Part shown: in pieces, positions 8,291-17,000 of the stretch
Numbering within the stretch: position 1 is the first letter of the stretch
Layout of the letters: each line of letters starts with the position of its first letter
From: Candidatus Poribacteria bacterium
Lineage (GTDB): Bacteria > Poribacteria > WGA-4E > WGA-3G
Assembly: GCA_012270865.1 (NCBI GenBank)
Contig: JAAXHL010000109.1
Coordinates: 1-64,000, forward strand
Reading direction: 5' to 3'
Length of the DNA stretch: 64,000 bases
Made by a program: the position numbers and the translations under genes
The notes under the pieces: model-generated
What the model saw: the letters and a program-made list of their open reading frames with translations, nothing else
Told to the model about the DNA's origin: nothing
The model's database searches: none

Positions 8291-9007
8291 TCAATTGACC
8301 AGATACCGATCTTCGCGTTCGTAGTGTGGAGAGATTTCGCGCGTAAATTCGATTGCGGCACGCTTGCCGAGTTCTCGCATCGTGTTTGCCTGTGGACCCG
8401 CCGCCGAAAAAATAAAGGAACCGATAGTATGTGCTTCCGCAGTGCTACGCCGGTAGTTTTCATCCCAGATAATTTTTTCAGTTTCGACATCGAAAATCAT
8501 GACTCTCAGTGAAAGGAGATAGGTTTTTTCCATGTAGTCCTGATAATCCATAACGTAGCGTTGGCTCTGTATGGAATAGCGTTCTCCGTAATACCGTCTC
8601 GGGCGGCTATCCGAATAGAAACGAAAACTGCCGATGATAATCCCTTTCACCTCAAAATACTCTCCGAGTTGGCTGAGACGTTCCGTATCGGAGAGCCACT
8701 CCGGATCAACGGTTTCACCCGTCAACATCCGAGCGGTCTCCTGTGTACTGACAACCTCAAAGTGTTCTTGGCGCGCCAAACCCGTGCGGAGTATCGATGC
8801 AATCTCTTCGCCGATGTCTTCAGGCAGTTCTTCGTTACGTCTCATCTCTTTTTCTGGTACAAACGGCAGAACGGCGAAGTTGGAGTACCGATTGATGTCA
8901 ATCTCGGATTCGACTTTCACCGGAATGGAGACACGTGTCACAGCACTACCACACCCGTAAAGCGTTAGCATTACCAAGAGAATTCCGATGTTTCTTGCGA
9001 TCTGCAT
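8291..9007 (-). CDS. Lipoprotein of unknown function
   Basis: This 238-residue protein has a lipoprotein signal peptide with the lipobox LTLYGC at about residues 15-20, so it is probably anchored in the outer membrane. The mature part contains NRYSNFAVLPFVPE and EEIASILRTGLARQEHFEVVS, a pattern seen in lipoproteins related to the TolB N-terminal/LpoB-like fold (strand, helix, strand with ALPF-type motif), and then VKGIIIGSFRFY and a strand-rich region including TYLLSLRVMIFDVETEKIIW. This suggests a periplasmic protein that builds or senses a transenvelope complex, but no specific function can be named. It lies in the same orientation as the TPR lipoprotein upstream (9132-9506). Confidence 0.75.
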   Translation of the reverse strand: MQIARNIGILLVMLTLYGCGSAVTRVSIPVKVESEIDINRYSNFAVLPFVPEKEMRRNEELPEDIGEEIASILRTGLARQEHFEVVSTQETARMLTGETVDPEWLSDTERLSQLGEYFEVKGIIIGSFRFYSDSRPRRYYGERYSIQSQRYVMDYQDYMEKTYLLSLRVMIFDVETEKIIWDENYRRSTAEAHTIGSFIFSAAGPQANTMRELGKRAAIEFTREISPHYEREDRYLVN

Positions 9008-9032
9008 AGCGATCCCTCACGCTTCCGTTTTA

Positions 9033-9134
9033 ATAGTTGTCAGTTAACAGTGACAAACAGCAATCTTATCATGGAAACCAATCACTATAATCATGATAAT
9101 CACTGGTCAAAATCGTACTGTTAACTGTTAACTA
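9033..9134. repeat. Heptamer repeat tract between the two lipoprotein genes
   Basis: TAGTTGTCAGTTAACAGTGAC on the left and ACTGTTAACTGTTAACTAATCC on the right are copies of the window-wide heptamer family. The right copy runs into the stop codon of the TPR lipoprotein gene at 9132. Confidence 0.7.
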
Positions 9135-9506
9135 ATCCTGCGGTGTCTCTTCGCTATCAGCACCACTGCGTCGAAGGTGAATACGGCAGCGTCGATAGTT
9201 GAGTCTGTAGTATCTGTTGTCCGGTTCCAACGCCGTAGCGCGCCGATAAGCCGCCAGAGCCGCATCCATGTCCCCGGTGGCTTCGTAAGCGACACCGAGG
9301 TTATTATGTGCCTTGGAGTCGTCCGGATCGATATTGATGACCTGCTTCCATCGAAAAATGGCTTCATTCCAGAGCTGCGCTTGTGCCGCTCGTATGGCGA
9401 ACCGATTGTACGCATCCGTCTGCGGTGTGTCGCGGAACACCGCGCAGCCAGACAGCATCAAAAACGCTACAATAGTGATAGAGACAAGGCATCTATATTT
9501 TAACAC
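9132..9506 (-). CDS. Small TPR-repeat lipoprotein
   Basis: The 124-residue product has a lipoprotein signal peptide with lipobox LMLSGC near residues 16-21. It then has tetratricopeptide units: YNRFAIRAAQAQLWNEAIFRWKQVINIDP, then SKAHNNLGVAYEATGDMDAALAAYRRATALEPDN. The TPR surface is likely a protein-binding scaffold in the periplasm, with no specific partner visible. The acidic C-terminal tail (GADSEETPQD) overlaps a heptamer tract at its stop. A promoter-like pair lies upstream at 9554-9583. Confidence 0.85.
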   Translation of the reverse strand: MLKYRCLVSITIVAFLMLSGCAVFRDTPQTDAYNRFAIRAAQAQLWNEAIFRWKQVINIDPDDSKAHNNLGVAYEATGDMDAALAAYRRATALEPDNRYYRLNYRRCRIHLRRSGADSEETPQD

Positions 9507-9553
9507 ATTTCTCTCCGTAAAATGTTGCGATATTGTTTCACATTACGTCATAT

Positions 9554-9583
9554 ATATTACACGGAATCTATCTTTTGCGTCAA
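9554..9583 (-). promoter_or_regulatory. Candidate sigma70 promoter for the TPR lipoprotein
   Basis: On the minus strand TTGACG (9578-9583) and TAATAT (9554-9559) are 18 bases apart, about 50 bases upstream of the start at 9506. The -10 match is moderate. Confidence 0.4.
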
Positions 9584-9715
9584 GGGAAAATTGGATACTG
9601 AACAACCCTGCTACTTTGCAGGAAAAACTTGTCAAAGCATCCGAGACGTGATAGACTATATTATGCTATAAAATCTACAGTCGGAGGTTTGAGGCAACTG
9701 TTATCGAAAAGAAAA

Positions 9716-10222
9716 ATGTTAAACCCAAAAATCTATCATCGCAGCGAACTTGCATCCATTCTTCAGCACCTGAAAACTGACGGTCAGACTGTTGTCACGA
9801 CCAACGGTTGTTTTGATGTGCTACACTTAGGACATCTCCGGTACCTACAAGCGGCACGCCAACTCGGGGATCTGCTCGTGGTTGGGGTCAACAGTGATAG
9901 TTCGGTACGGCAGCTCAAGGGAGAGAACCGTCCGCTTGTGCCTGAAGCGGAACGCGCAGAGATGCTCGCCGGGTTGGAATGCGTCGATTATGTCGTCATC
10001 TTTCCAGAATTGACACCGATTGACCTGCTCTCCGAACTTAAGCCGAGTATCCACGTTAAAGGGGGCGACTATAAACTCGAACAACTCATTGAGCGGGAGG
10101 TCGTTGAAGCAAACGGAGGTAAAGTCGTCGTAGGGCTAAACGTCCCAGGTAAATCCACAACCAATCTCATCGAAGTGATCTGTGAACGGTATAGAGATAC
10201 CGATGCCGCAAACACACCGTAA
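9716..10222 (+). CDS. RfaE2/HldE-type nucleotidyltransferase domain protein
   Basis: The product of about 168 residues is a cytidylyltransferase-fold enzyme with the signature VTTNGCFDVLHLGHLRYL (HxGH at the nucleotide site), VVGVNSDSSVRQLKGENRPLVPE and the KGGDYKLEQL motif. This is the D-glycero-beta-D-manno-heptose 1-phosphate adenylyltransferase type (RfaE2, or the second half of HldE), which activates heptose for LPS or other glycans. The open frame extends to a TTG at 9629, but the extra 29 residues do not look like this family, so I chose the ATG at 9716, even though its ribosome site is weak. No kinase half is adjacent. A second member of the fold is at 58348. Confidence 0.88.
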   Translation: MLNPKIYHRSELASILQHLKTDGQTVVTTNGCFDVLHLGHLRYLQAARQLGDLLVVGVNSDSSVRQLKGENRPLVPEAERAEMLAGLECVDYVVIFPELTPIDLLSELKPSIHVKGGDYKLEQLIEREVVEANGGKVVVGLNVPGKSTTNLIEVICERYRDTDAANTP

Positions 10223-10351
10223 AGCAGTTTTAGCTTTTTAATTACGCTTCTGTCCCGCTGCGGACGTTTGCTTGGGTGTTTCCGCTATATCTACGGAGAG
10301 GATCGTTGTTCATTGAATGCACCTCACCGAACCGCAAGGAACATTAAAAAA

Positions 10352-11722
10352 ATGCAGATAAATAATTTATTACATGTTGACGATCTGAAGCCTCAAATAG
10401 AGAGGCTTTTTGAATACTCAGGTCAGAAAATTTTAGCCATTGAGAACACATGGATCCCTGAAAAAGGCACGCCTGTCTTCACCGTCGCTGGCACCTACAC
10501 GACACGCGGCTGGACAGAATGGACGCAAGGGTTCCAATTCGGCTCCGCGATCCTCCAATTTGATGCCACAGGTGACGAGCAATTCCTTGAGATCGGCAGA
10601 CGGAACACGATTGAAAAGATGGCACCCCACGTCACGCATATCGGTGTGCATGACCACGGATTCAACAACGTTTCCACCTACGGCAACCTCCGCCGACTCA
10701 TGCGTGAGGGTGTGATTCCGCACAACGATAACGAGATGCACTTTTATGAACTCGCATTGAAAGCCTCCGCTGCCGTTCAAGCGAGTCGCTGGACCCAGAT
10801 TAAAGACGGGACGGGATATATCGCCTCTTTCAACGGACCGCATTCGCTTTTTTCGGACACCATCCGATCCTTACGGGTATTGGCACTCGGACACACGCTC
10901 GGTGCGGTCCTGATGGGTGAAGGCGATGTCGCTATTCGTCTATTGGAACGTCTGCTCCAACATTCACAGACGACAGCGACCTATAACGTCTATTACGGCG
11001 AAGGACGCGACGCTTATGACCTCCGTGGACGGGTCGTTCATGAATCTATCTTCAATACGAATGATGGGAACTATCGCTGCCCAAGCACGCAGCAAGGGTA
11101 TTCACCTTTTACGACGTGGACACGCGGATTGGCGTGGATTATTACAGGGTACGCCGAGCAACTTGAGTTTTTTGATACACTCTCTGAAGATGATCTCGAA
11201 CCTTACGGCGGATACGGTTTGGCGACAGCACATATCCGAAAAGCCGCGGAAGCCACAGCCGATTTCTATATTGAGAACACCGCCCAAGACGGGATCCCGT
11301 ATTGGGATACCGGTGCCCCCGGTTTAGCCGAACTCGGTGATTATTTGGCGGTTCCCGCGGACCCCTTTAATGACCTCGAACCGGTAGATAGTTCCGCCGC
11401 AGCGATTGCCGCACAAGGGTTAATTCGACTCGGCAACTACCTCAGAAAGCACGGTGAGACGCAAGCGGGAGACTCCTACTACCAAGCAGGGTTGACGGTT
11501 GCAAAGACGCTTTTCGCTGAGCCGTATCTCTCTACGTCCGAGACGCATCAAGGGTTGTTGTTACATTCCGTGTATCACCGTCCGAACGGTTGGGATTACG
11601 TACCAGAAGGTCGGAAAATTCCGTGTGGAGAGGCATCCATGTGGGGAGACTATCACGCCCGCGAACTCGCAGTCCTGTTATGGCGCGAAATCGTCGGAAA
11701 ACCGTATCTAACATTTTTCTAA
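10352..11722 (+). CDS. Glycoside hydrolase family 88-like (unsaturated glucuronyl hydrolase-type)
   Basis: About 456 residues form an alpha/alpha-barrel hydrolase. Visible family features are PEKGTPVFTVAG...TRGWTEWTQGFQFG, the HDHGFNNVSTYGNLRRLM stretch, TWTRGLAWIITGYAE, IPYWDTGAPG, and DSSAAAIAAQGLIRLG with the aspartate expected of GH88 enzymes. GH88 enzymes hydrolyse unsaturated uronides released by polysaccharide lyases. There is no signal peptide, so it is probably cytoplasmic. The frame opens at 10268, but the ATG at 10352 follows the AAGGA of a repeat-derived sequence (CCGAACCGCAAGGA) at about ten bases and is preferred. The downstream enolase-superfamily gene suggests sugar-acid catabolism. 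The family call is good; the substrate is unknown. Confidence 0.78.
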   Translation: MQINNLLHVDDLKPQIERLFEYSGQKILAIENTWIPEKGTPVFTVAGTYTTRGWTEWTQGFQFGSAILQFDATGDEQFLEIGRRNTIEKMAPHVTHIGVHDHGFNNVSTYGNLRRLMREGVIPHNDNEMHFYELALKASAAVQASRWTQIKDGTGYIASFNGPHSLFSDTIRSLRVLALGHTLGAVLMGEGDVAIRLLERLLQHSQTTATYNVYYGEGRDAYDLRGRVVHESIFNTNDGNYRCPSTQQGYSPFTTWTRGLAWIITGYAEQLEFFDTLSEDDLEPYGGYGLATAHIRKAAEATADFYIENTAQDGIPYWDTGAPGLAELGDYLAVPADPFNDLEPVDSSAAAIAAQGLIRLGNYLRKHGETQAGDSYYQAGLTVAKTLFAEPYLSTSETHQGLLLHSVYHRPNGWDYVPEGRKIPCGEASMWGDYHARELAVLLWREIVGKPYLTFF

Positions 11723-11790
11723 CATGATTTATGACTGTAGTGTGAGGTCGCCGTGCTTCGCACTCTCATTATCACCTAAGGAGTCCCTCT

Positions 11791-13062
11791 ATGAAAGTCA
11801 CTAACGTTGAACGTGTCCTTGTAGATGTCCCTTTTACCCCGCGTCAACAACAGATTACCACCGAAAGCGTGTCAACCGTCTACAATTGGTCAATCCTCGA
11901 ATTGTGTAAAGTCACAACGGATACCGGACATATCGGTTGGGGCGAAACCGTCGTCCACTACACCTATTCGCGTGTCAGCGAAGCGAGCGTCGAACGTGTG
12001 ATAGGACAGAGTCCCGCCGAACTCATGAACGACGATTCGCTCGGTGCCGGTCTACAGATGGCACTCTTCGATGTCGTCGGCAAGATTCTCGAAGTCCCTG
12101 TCTACCGACTCCTCAGCAACCCATGTGGAGATGCTGTCCCGATTTCGTGGTGGTGTATTGATTCATCGCCTGAAAACTGGGCAGCGGAAGCCGCGGATGC
12201 CGTGAAAAACGGTTATACCAGTTTCAAGAACAAACCGCGCCCGTGGTGGGATATCCTCGCACAAGTGAACGCAGTCGCAGAAGTCGTGCCATCAGATTTC
12301 AAATTGGACCTCGACCCCAACGGTTCTTTCCGCGACGCAGAGACCGCCATCCCAATCCTGAAAAAACTCGACACACACCCAAACGTAGCGATGTTCGAGA
12401 CACCCATCCCGCAGAGCGATGTTGAAGGCAACAAACAGATTCGTCAAGATGTCGGTTGCCAGATCGCCATGCACTTCGGCTCACCGCCTTATACGACCTG
12501 TATCCGTGAAGATGTATGCACCGGTTTTGTCATCGGTGGCGGTAAGTCACGGGTGATGCGTGAAGGTGAACTCAGTGCGGCGGCGGATATGCCGTTTTGG
12601 CTCCAAATCGTCGGAAACGGGTTGACAACAACATGGGCAGCGCATCTCGGCAGCGTGCTTACGCATGCCACATGGCCCGCTATCACTTGCATTAACCTCT
12701 ACAGCGACCACCTACTCACAGAACCGATACAGGTAGCAGACGGATGCCACAAGGTACCAGATGCGCCCGGATTAGGCGTTGAAGTCAACGAAGATGCAGT
12801 CGAACGTTTCCGCGTCCCTGATGATGAATTGGACGCTGACGGCTATACGATCCATCCTGTGCCACGTATCATCAAGACGGTTGTCTATCCTGACGGCAGT
12901 TGTATCCATATCGCAGGCGACGGTTTGAGTTATTTTAACGCCGGTAACGGCAAGGCACAAGCGGAAGACGTACGCCTCGAACTCACCTTCGACGACGACA
13001 CCGACGAATGGGCAGCCCTCTTTGAAAAAGCACGCGAAACCCCTGTGCATGGACAGTGGTAG
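11791..13062 (+). CDS. Mandelate racemase/muconate lactonizing-type enolase superfamily enzyme
   Basis: This 423-residue protein has the capping domain (MKVTNVERVLVDVPF...GWGETV) and the TIM barrel of the enolase superfamily. It shows a Lys-x-Lys-like FKNKPRP, the metal-ligand strands KLDLDPNG and MFETPIPQSD, and then an atypical third strand IAMHFGSPP where an acidic ligand is expected. It probably acts on a sugar acid as dehydratase or racemase, but the changed third ligand makes the reaction uncertain and it might bind a different metal or be a divergent subgroup. The start has a good TAAGGAG site. It follows the GH88-like gene with a short gap, which supports a shared uronate pathway (inference). 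Confidence 0.82.
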   Translation: MKVTNVERVLVDVPFTPRQQQITTESVSTVYNWSILELCKVTTDTGHIGWGETVVHYTYSRVSEASVERVIGQSPAELMNDDSLGAGLQMALFDVVGKILEVPVYRLLSNPCGDAVPISWWCIDSSPENWAAEAADAVKNGYTSFKNKPRPWWDILAQVNAVAEVVPSDFKLDLDPNGSFRDAETAIPILKKLDTHPNVAMFETPIPQSDVEGNKQIRQDVGCQIAMHFGSPPYTTCIREDVCTGFVIGGGKSRVMREGELSAAADMPFWLQIVGNGLTTTWAAHLGSVLTHATWPAITCINLYSDHLLTEPIQVADGCHKVPDAPGLGVEVNEDAVERFRVPDDELDADGYTIHPVPRIIKTVVYPDGSCIHIAGDGLSYFNAGNGKAQAEDVRLELTFDDDTDEWAALFEKARETPVHGQW

Positions 13063-13094
13063 AACCTTCACGGATATTTTTTCTGTTTCGGCTC

Positions 13095-13142
13095 TCAGGT
13101 CCGGTAGATGCGGTTCCCTAACCGCATCTACCGAAAACCTGA
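13095..13142. repeat. Palindromic intergenic repeat (GGTAGATGCGGTT hairpin)
   Basis: A perfect 14-pair stem (13102-13133) with loop CCCT is enclosed by a second complementary pair TCAGGT/ACCTGA. Related palindromes occur at 15709, 31240 and 35029. It can act as a hairpin at the end of the preceding transcript, but lacks a T-run. Confidence 0.8.
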
Positions 13143-13145
13143 ACT

Positions 13146-15179
13146 GTGATTGAAGGTAAATGCGTCCGGAATGGTTCCGTAATTCTCTTGAATGGAATCA
13201 GCCTATCTGCTACAATCAAAGGAACATCTTATAGATTTGACAGAGGCGGATTAACATTGACTTCTCCGCAGCAACAGCGTGCCTTGACATGGCGTGTCTT
13301 GGGCATCTTTGCTATTACCGCACCAATCAACTGCTATTTCCTCATCCAGATGGAACTGGTGCGCTACACCTTTCCGACATGGGTCGTCCCGCTCTCCAAT
13401 GTTATCTTTATCCTCACGGCAGTGATGATCATCAACGCCGTCATCCGTCTCCTACGGAGCAGTTTCGCACTCAAGCAAGGCGAACTCCTACTCCTCTACG
13501 TGACACTCAGCTTCGCAACAACACTCGCCGGATGCGATGTCTTACAGGCGATCCTTTCCGTACTCGGACACGGTTACTGGTTCGCAACCGAAGAGAACGA
13601 ATGGCGCACCCTATTCTGGCACCACCTCCCACAGTGGCTCACCGTTTCCGACAGAGACGCACTCCACGGCTATTATCACGGAGAATCAAGCCTATACCGT
13701 CCACTCCATCTGCAGGCTTGGCTACCGGTGGTCGGTGCGTGGTTGTTGCTCTTTGCAGTGATAGCGTTCATCTTCCTCTGCCTCAACACAATCCTCCGAC
13801 GACAGTGGTCACAGCGCGAACGCCTCACCTTCCCAGTTATCCAACTCCCCTTCGCGATGACAAATCCGACTTCAGGATTCTTCCGAAACAAGCGGATGTG
13901 GATCGGGTTCACTATCGCCGCGGGCATTAGCCTATTCAACGGGTTAAGCCATCTCTATCCCGTACTTCCGAATATCCCTGTGACACGCCGATTCTTCAGA
14001 TTTCATGACCCACCGTTCAGCTACTACGGCACCATCATCACCGCTTTCTATCCATTCGCTATCGGGATTATGTTCCTGATGCCGTTAGATGTCCTCTTCT
14101 CAACGACCTTCTTCTATTTTCTCTACCGGAACGAAGTCGCTTTAGCGGGAGCGATCGGATGGAGTAGTATTCCGCGCTTCCCTTATTTGAACGAACAGAC
14201 GGTGGGTGCTTTTGTTGGTCTCTGTATCTTCTTCGGTTGGACAGGTAAACGGCACTTCAAGGCTATCTTGCAAAGTGCGCTGCCGTCTCGTGGACGCGAA
14301 CCGCCACCGCAACAGCACGACGAACCGATGCCGTATCGCGTCGCCGTCTGGGGTTTCGTTATCGGTATCCTATTGTTTGCGTTTCTACTCTACAAGGCGG
14401 GTATGGAACCTTGGTTGGCGTTGACCTTCGCTGTGTTGTTCCTCGTAACGCCGCTGGTAACGACGCGTATCCGTGCCGAGTCCGGTATCTTCGTCCACGC
14501 CTACCACCATCAGGCACCACGATACATACTCAGCACCGTCTTAGGGACACACCGTCTCGGCGCCCAGAACCTCACCGCGCTCTCGGTCTGCTTTTTCAAC
14601 CGTGATTACCGTCCACAACAGATGCCACACCAATTAGAGGCGTTTAAAATTGCCGAACTCGCTAATATTAACCAGCGTCGGATGCTCTTGACCATCGTCA
14701 TCGCCACTATTTTCGGAGGGCTGGTCGCTTTCTGGGTACAACTCCATCTCTACTACCAGTTCGGTGCTGATTCTGGCTACTTCGGACCGTGGGCACTCGG
14801 CTACGGTAGACAATACTTCCAACGCCTGACCAACTGGATTACCTACCCGCTCGGCACGGATTGGCTCGGTGTGATATTTATGGGGGTCGGCTTCACCGTC
14901 ATGATGATTTTGACCTATCTACGTGTCAAATTTTTCTGGCTACCGTTGCATCCGCTGGGTTATGTTATGGCGAGCAACCAAGAGATGTCCGATCTCTGGA
15001 TTCCGCTGCTCATTGCTCTGACGTTAAAATGGCTCATCCTCCGACACGGCGGCATCCAGAGTTATCGGCGTGTCGTCCCATTTTTTTTAGGATTAGTCCT
15101 CGGCGATTACCTAATGGGTAGCACTTGGAGTCTCCTAAACGTCCTCCTAAACACCACAATGTATCAGTTCTATCCTTAA
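13146..15179 (+). CDS. Polytopic membrane protein, DUF6785/DUF6784-like
   Basis: The frame codes 677 residues with many hydrophobic segments (about 12-14), beginning near residue 44 with LTWRVLGIFAITAPINCYFL and including SNVIFILTAVMIINAVI, WLPVVGAWLLLFAVIAFIFL, FVIGILLFAFLLYKAGM, LTFAVLFLVTPLVTTRIRAESGIF and GVIFMGVGFTVMMILTYL. The arrangement matches what I recall of DUF6785/DUF6784 proteins of Planctomycetes-like bacteria, distantly transporter-like. The function is unknown. The GTG at 13146 has no ribosome site and lies at the edge of a palindromic repeat; the first 37 residues look spurious, and a TTG at 13257 just before the conserved start is an alternative. It could export or import a substrate of the neighbouring sugar-acid enzymes. 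Confidence 0.65.
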   Translation: MIEGKCVRNGSVILLNGISLSATIKGTSYRFDRGGLTLTSPQQQRALTWRVLGIFAITAPINCYFLIQMELVRYTFPTWVVPLSNVIFILTAVMIINAVIRLLRSSFALKQGELLLLYVTLSFATTLAGCDVLQAILSVLGHGYWFATEENEWRTLFWHHLPQWLTVSDRDALHGYYHGESSLYRPLHLQAWLPVVGAWLLLFAVIAFIFLCLNTILRRQWSQRERLTFPVIQLPFAMTNPTSGFFRNKRMWIGFTIAAGISLFNGLSHLYPVLPNIPVTRRFFRFHDPPFSYYGTIITAFYPFAIGIMFLMPLDVLFSTTFFYFLYRNEVALAGAIGWSSIPRFPYLNEQTVGAFVGLCIFFGWTGKRHFKAILQSALPSRGREPPPQQHDEPMPYRVAVWGFVIGILLFAFLLYKAGMEPWLALTFAVLFLVTPLVTTRIRAESGIFVHAYHHQAPRYILSTVLGTHRLGAQNLTALSVCFFNRDYRPQQMPHQLEAFKIAELANINQRRMLLTIVIATIFGGLVAFWVQLHLYYQFGADSGYFGPWALGYGRQYFQRLTNWITYPLGTDWLGVIFMGVGFTVMMILTYLRVKFFWLPLHPLGYVMASNQEMSDLWIPLLIALTLKWLILRHGGIQSYRRVVPFFLGLVLGDYLMGSTWSLLNVLLNTTMYQFYP

Positions 15180-15188
15180 AATGGCATA

Positions 15189-15608
15189 TCAGAGATCAAA
15201 GATAACCTGTGCGAACCAACTGCCATCACTTTTTTCTACAACCTGCAACTGGTGATACGTGACACCCTTAATCTCGGTATAGACGGCGTGTTTATCAAAA
15301 TTCGTCGGTTCGCCGTAGACCGTCGCCGACATCTCCGTTTCACTACACTGTTGGATTTCCGCGCGTTTAAAGAAGGTCTCCTCCGTTTCGTGCCGAAAGA
15401 TAAGTTCATCGAGCCACGCCACGAACAACTCCTCCACAGAATCAGCCGTGAGATGAATCTCAACCGACACAGTCTCATCGACCGTCTCCAAAACAGCGAT
15501 CGCCTCAAAGAGACCTTGTGCCGCGTGCGTCAGAAGTTCCGACAAATCTTTGCCGCGAACCACCATTCCCATATCTGCTGTATGTTCGAGGTATTCATAA
15601 GGTTTCAT
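15189..15608 (-). CDS. Archease
   Basis: The 139-residue protein is a full-length archease, the activator of the RNA ligase RtcB, which raises its turnover and broadens nucleotide use. It shows the family opening YEYLEHTADMGMVVRG with the metal-binding aspartate, LTHAAQGLFEAI, the conserved DSVEELFVAWLDELIF, and a terminal acidic FDL. rtcB is not in the window. It converges on the membrane-protein gene with only nine bases between the stops. A separate RNA repair system (Hen1-Pnkp) lies 28 kb away, so the genome seems to have two RNA-ligation routes. Confidence 0.92.
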   Translation of the reverse strand: MKPYEYLEHTADMGMVVRGKDLSELLTHAAQGLFEAIAVLETVDETVSVEIHLTADSVEELFVAWLDELIFRHETEETFFKRAEIQQCSETEMSATVYGEPTNFDKHAVYTEIKGVTYHQLQVVEKSDGSWFAQVIFDL

Positions 15609-15708
15609 AACATCTCCATCGTCCCTGCCTTTTTTTCTCCAACATCATACCCCGAAAATCCGATTCTGTCAACTTTTGAAACAGGTATATCTTCCTCAAC
15701 CCCAGACT

Positions 15709-15744
15709 GGTAGGTTCGGTTTCCTAACCGCACCGAATCCTACC
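15709..15744. repeat. Palindromic intergenic repeat (GGTAGGTTCGGTT family)
   Basis: GGTAGGTTCGGTT, loop TCCT, AACCG, then CACCGAATCCTACC form an imperfect hairpin of the same family as 13095, 31240 and 35029. Confidence 0.7.
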
Positions 15745-15799
15745 CGTAGGAGAGGTTTGTAACCCCAATTTCTGCTGTTAAAACTTCGGCAATTTTCAC

Positions 15800-15828
15800 T
15801 TGACCTTACATTCGTTATATGCTATCCT
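15800..15828 (+). promoter_or_regulatory. Sigma70-type promoter before the first accessory island
   Basis: TTGACC (15800-15805) and TATCCT (15823-15828) are 17 bases apart and lie 112 bases before the start at 15940. Confidence 0.5.
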
Positions 15829-15939
15829 ATTTTATTAGATGTGGCCCCCATTTACTAACAACTACGCATGGGGAGAAGGTCGAGATTGTTCCACTAACCA
15901 CTATCCGCATAAGCAGCACAAACTAAGGAGGGCTATATA

Positions 15940-16485
15940 ATGCAACTATGGGAAGATCAGACAATTGTGCATGCGCTGAAGCATGCCTTGAAAAGTTATG
16001 ACTACTTAGAATATGACGAGGCAGGTTCTAAACACATCAATGCCTTAAAAGTAAGAGTTAAACCGGATCATTTAAGTGCTGAACGCGACTTTTCGGTCGC
16101 TGGAAATATCTGTAAAGCTTTAGAAAAAGAAACAGGAAGGCGTTTTTTCGTGCCTGGTGTTGTCACAAATGGTGAACTGGATTGGAATACGAAGTGGACC
16201 TGGTTCAACGTGCGCGAACAACAACTTCATAAAAATGTAAAGATAACCTATCCAAACGATAGAACTGACCCTCTCATAGTGGAGTGCTATGCCGGAGAGT
16301 ATATGAATCTTTTTGTAGGTGATCCACAAATCACGCAGTACGCTGATGCAAACGGAGAAATAAAAATTGAGTTTCACGTTGTTGACCGAAAGACTGGAGA
16401 TACGAGGTGGAGCAAAACAACGAATGTAGCAATTGACTTGTTAGCGAAGACAGCAGCTGAAGTTATAGCCGAGTCTGCCCTATAG
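15940..16485 (+). CDS. Unknown protein, 181 residues, island gene
   Basis: I do not recognise this protein. It begins MQLWEDQTIVHALKHALKSY, is soluble and of mixed charge, and has no signal peptide or membrane segment. There are possible beta-strand stretches such as DPLIVECYAGEYMNLFVG and EIKIEFHVVDRKTGDTRW, suggesting a small alpha/beta or beta-sandwich fold. The start is convincing because AAGGAGG lies about seven bases upstream and a promoter at 15800 precedes it. It is followed after 11 bases by a small membrane-anchored protein, so the two probably form an operon and act together. The codon use is more AT-rich than the metabolic genes nearby, consistent with transfer. Confidence 0.75.
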   Translation: MQLWEDQTIVHALKHALKSYDYLEYDEAGSKHINALKVRVKPDHLSAERDFSVAGNICKALEKETGRRFFVPGVVTNGELDWNTKWTWFNVREQQLHKNVKITYPNDRTDPLIVECYAGEYMNLFVGDPQITQYADANGEIKIEFHVVDRKTGDTRWSKTTNVAIDLLAKTAAEVIAESAL

Positions 16486-16496
16486 AGGTATAGTTC

Positions 16497-17000
16497 ATGA
16501 TAGAATGGTTAACAGTAATTACGGGTGCTGTCGTAGCAATTGGCACTGCTGCGCTCGCGTTTATCACGTGGCGATACGTCCGTCTGACAAGGCAGCTCGT
16601 AGAAGCCTCCCACAAACCAGAAATTATAGTCTATCTACGTGCTTCTTCAACGTTAATCCGTGATAATTTAGAAGTTAATGAAACAACGCTTTGTGTAAAA
16701 AATGTAGGTCCGGGTGTTGCCCGTAAAATTGAGTTTGGAGATAATCTTTCTTTTGCTCCTTATGGTGGTGAACCGCTTGAAAGCATTGGCTTCCTCAAGA
16801 ATGGAATTGATGTCCTTGCGCCAGGACAGGAGAGAAAACAGAATCAACCCAATGTTGCAGATCCATTTGGGGACTTAAGCCAATTGCAAGTTACGATTCG
16901 AGTTAATTACGAAGACTCGCGGGGCACAAAATATTCTGATGCCTTTCCTCTTGATTTTACCGAGCTAGATTTACTGCCAACTCAAGGTGACCCTCAATGA
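16497..17000 (+). CDS. Unknown membrane-anchored protein, 167 residues
   Basis: One N-terminal membrane segment (about residues 3-27, WLTVITGAVVAIGTAALAFI) is followed by a short helix (RYVRLTRQLVEASHKPEIIVYL) and a beta-rich domain of about 110 residues with LCVKNVGPGVARKIEFG and VTIRVNYEDSRGTKYSDAF, which resembles small Ig-like domains found in many single-TM proteins of unknown role. The C-terminal domain is predicted cytoplasmic because positive residues follow the helix. It lies 11 bases after the previous gene. Its stop codon overlaps the ATG of the first methyltransferase fragment (ATGA). Confidence 0.7.
   Translation: MIEWLTVITGAVVAIGTAALAFITWRYVRLTRQLVEASHKPEIIVYLRASSTLIRDNLEVNETTLCVKNVGPGVARKIEFGDNLSFAPYGGEPLESIGFLKNGIDVLAPGQERKQNQPNVADPFGDLSQLQVTIRVNYEDSRGTKYSDAFPLDFTELDLLPTQGDPQ

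Larger units (their letters stand above)
15609..15939. other. Gene-free stretch with palindromic repeat and promoter
   Basis: No open frame is credible here. The region holds the palindromic repeat at 15709-15744, a GTAGGAGAGGTTTGTAACCCC remnant, and the promoter at 15800-15828 that reads into the accessory island. Confidence 0.6.

Noticed and set aside
1191..9134. CRISPR-like arrays in the repeated tracts
   Set aside because: The repeated units are seven bases without unique spacers; no cas genes are present.
9629..9715. TTG start extending the RfaE2-like gene by 29 residues
   Set aside because: The added residues do not match the family, and the ATG at 9716 gives the usual length.
13236..13241. 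TTGACA within the start of the membrane protein gene as a promoter
   Set aside because: No -10 box at a usable distance.
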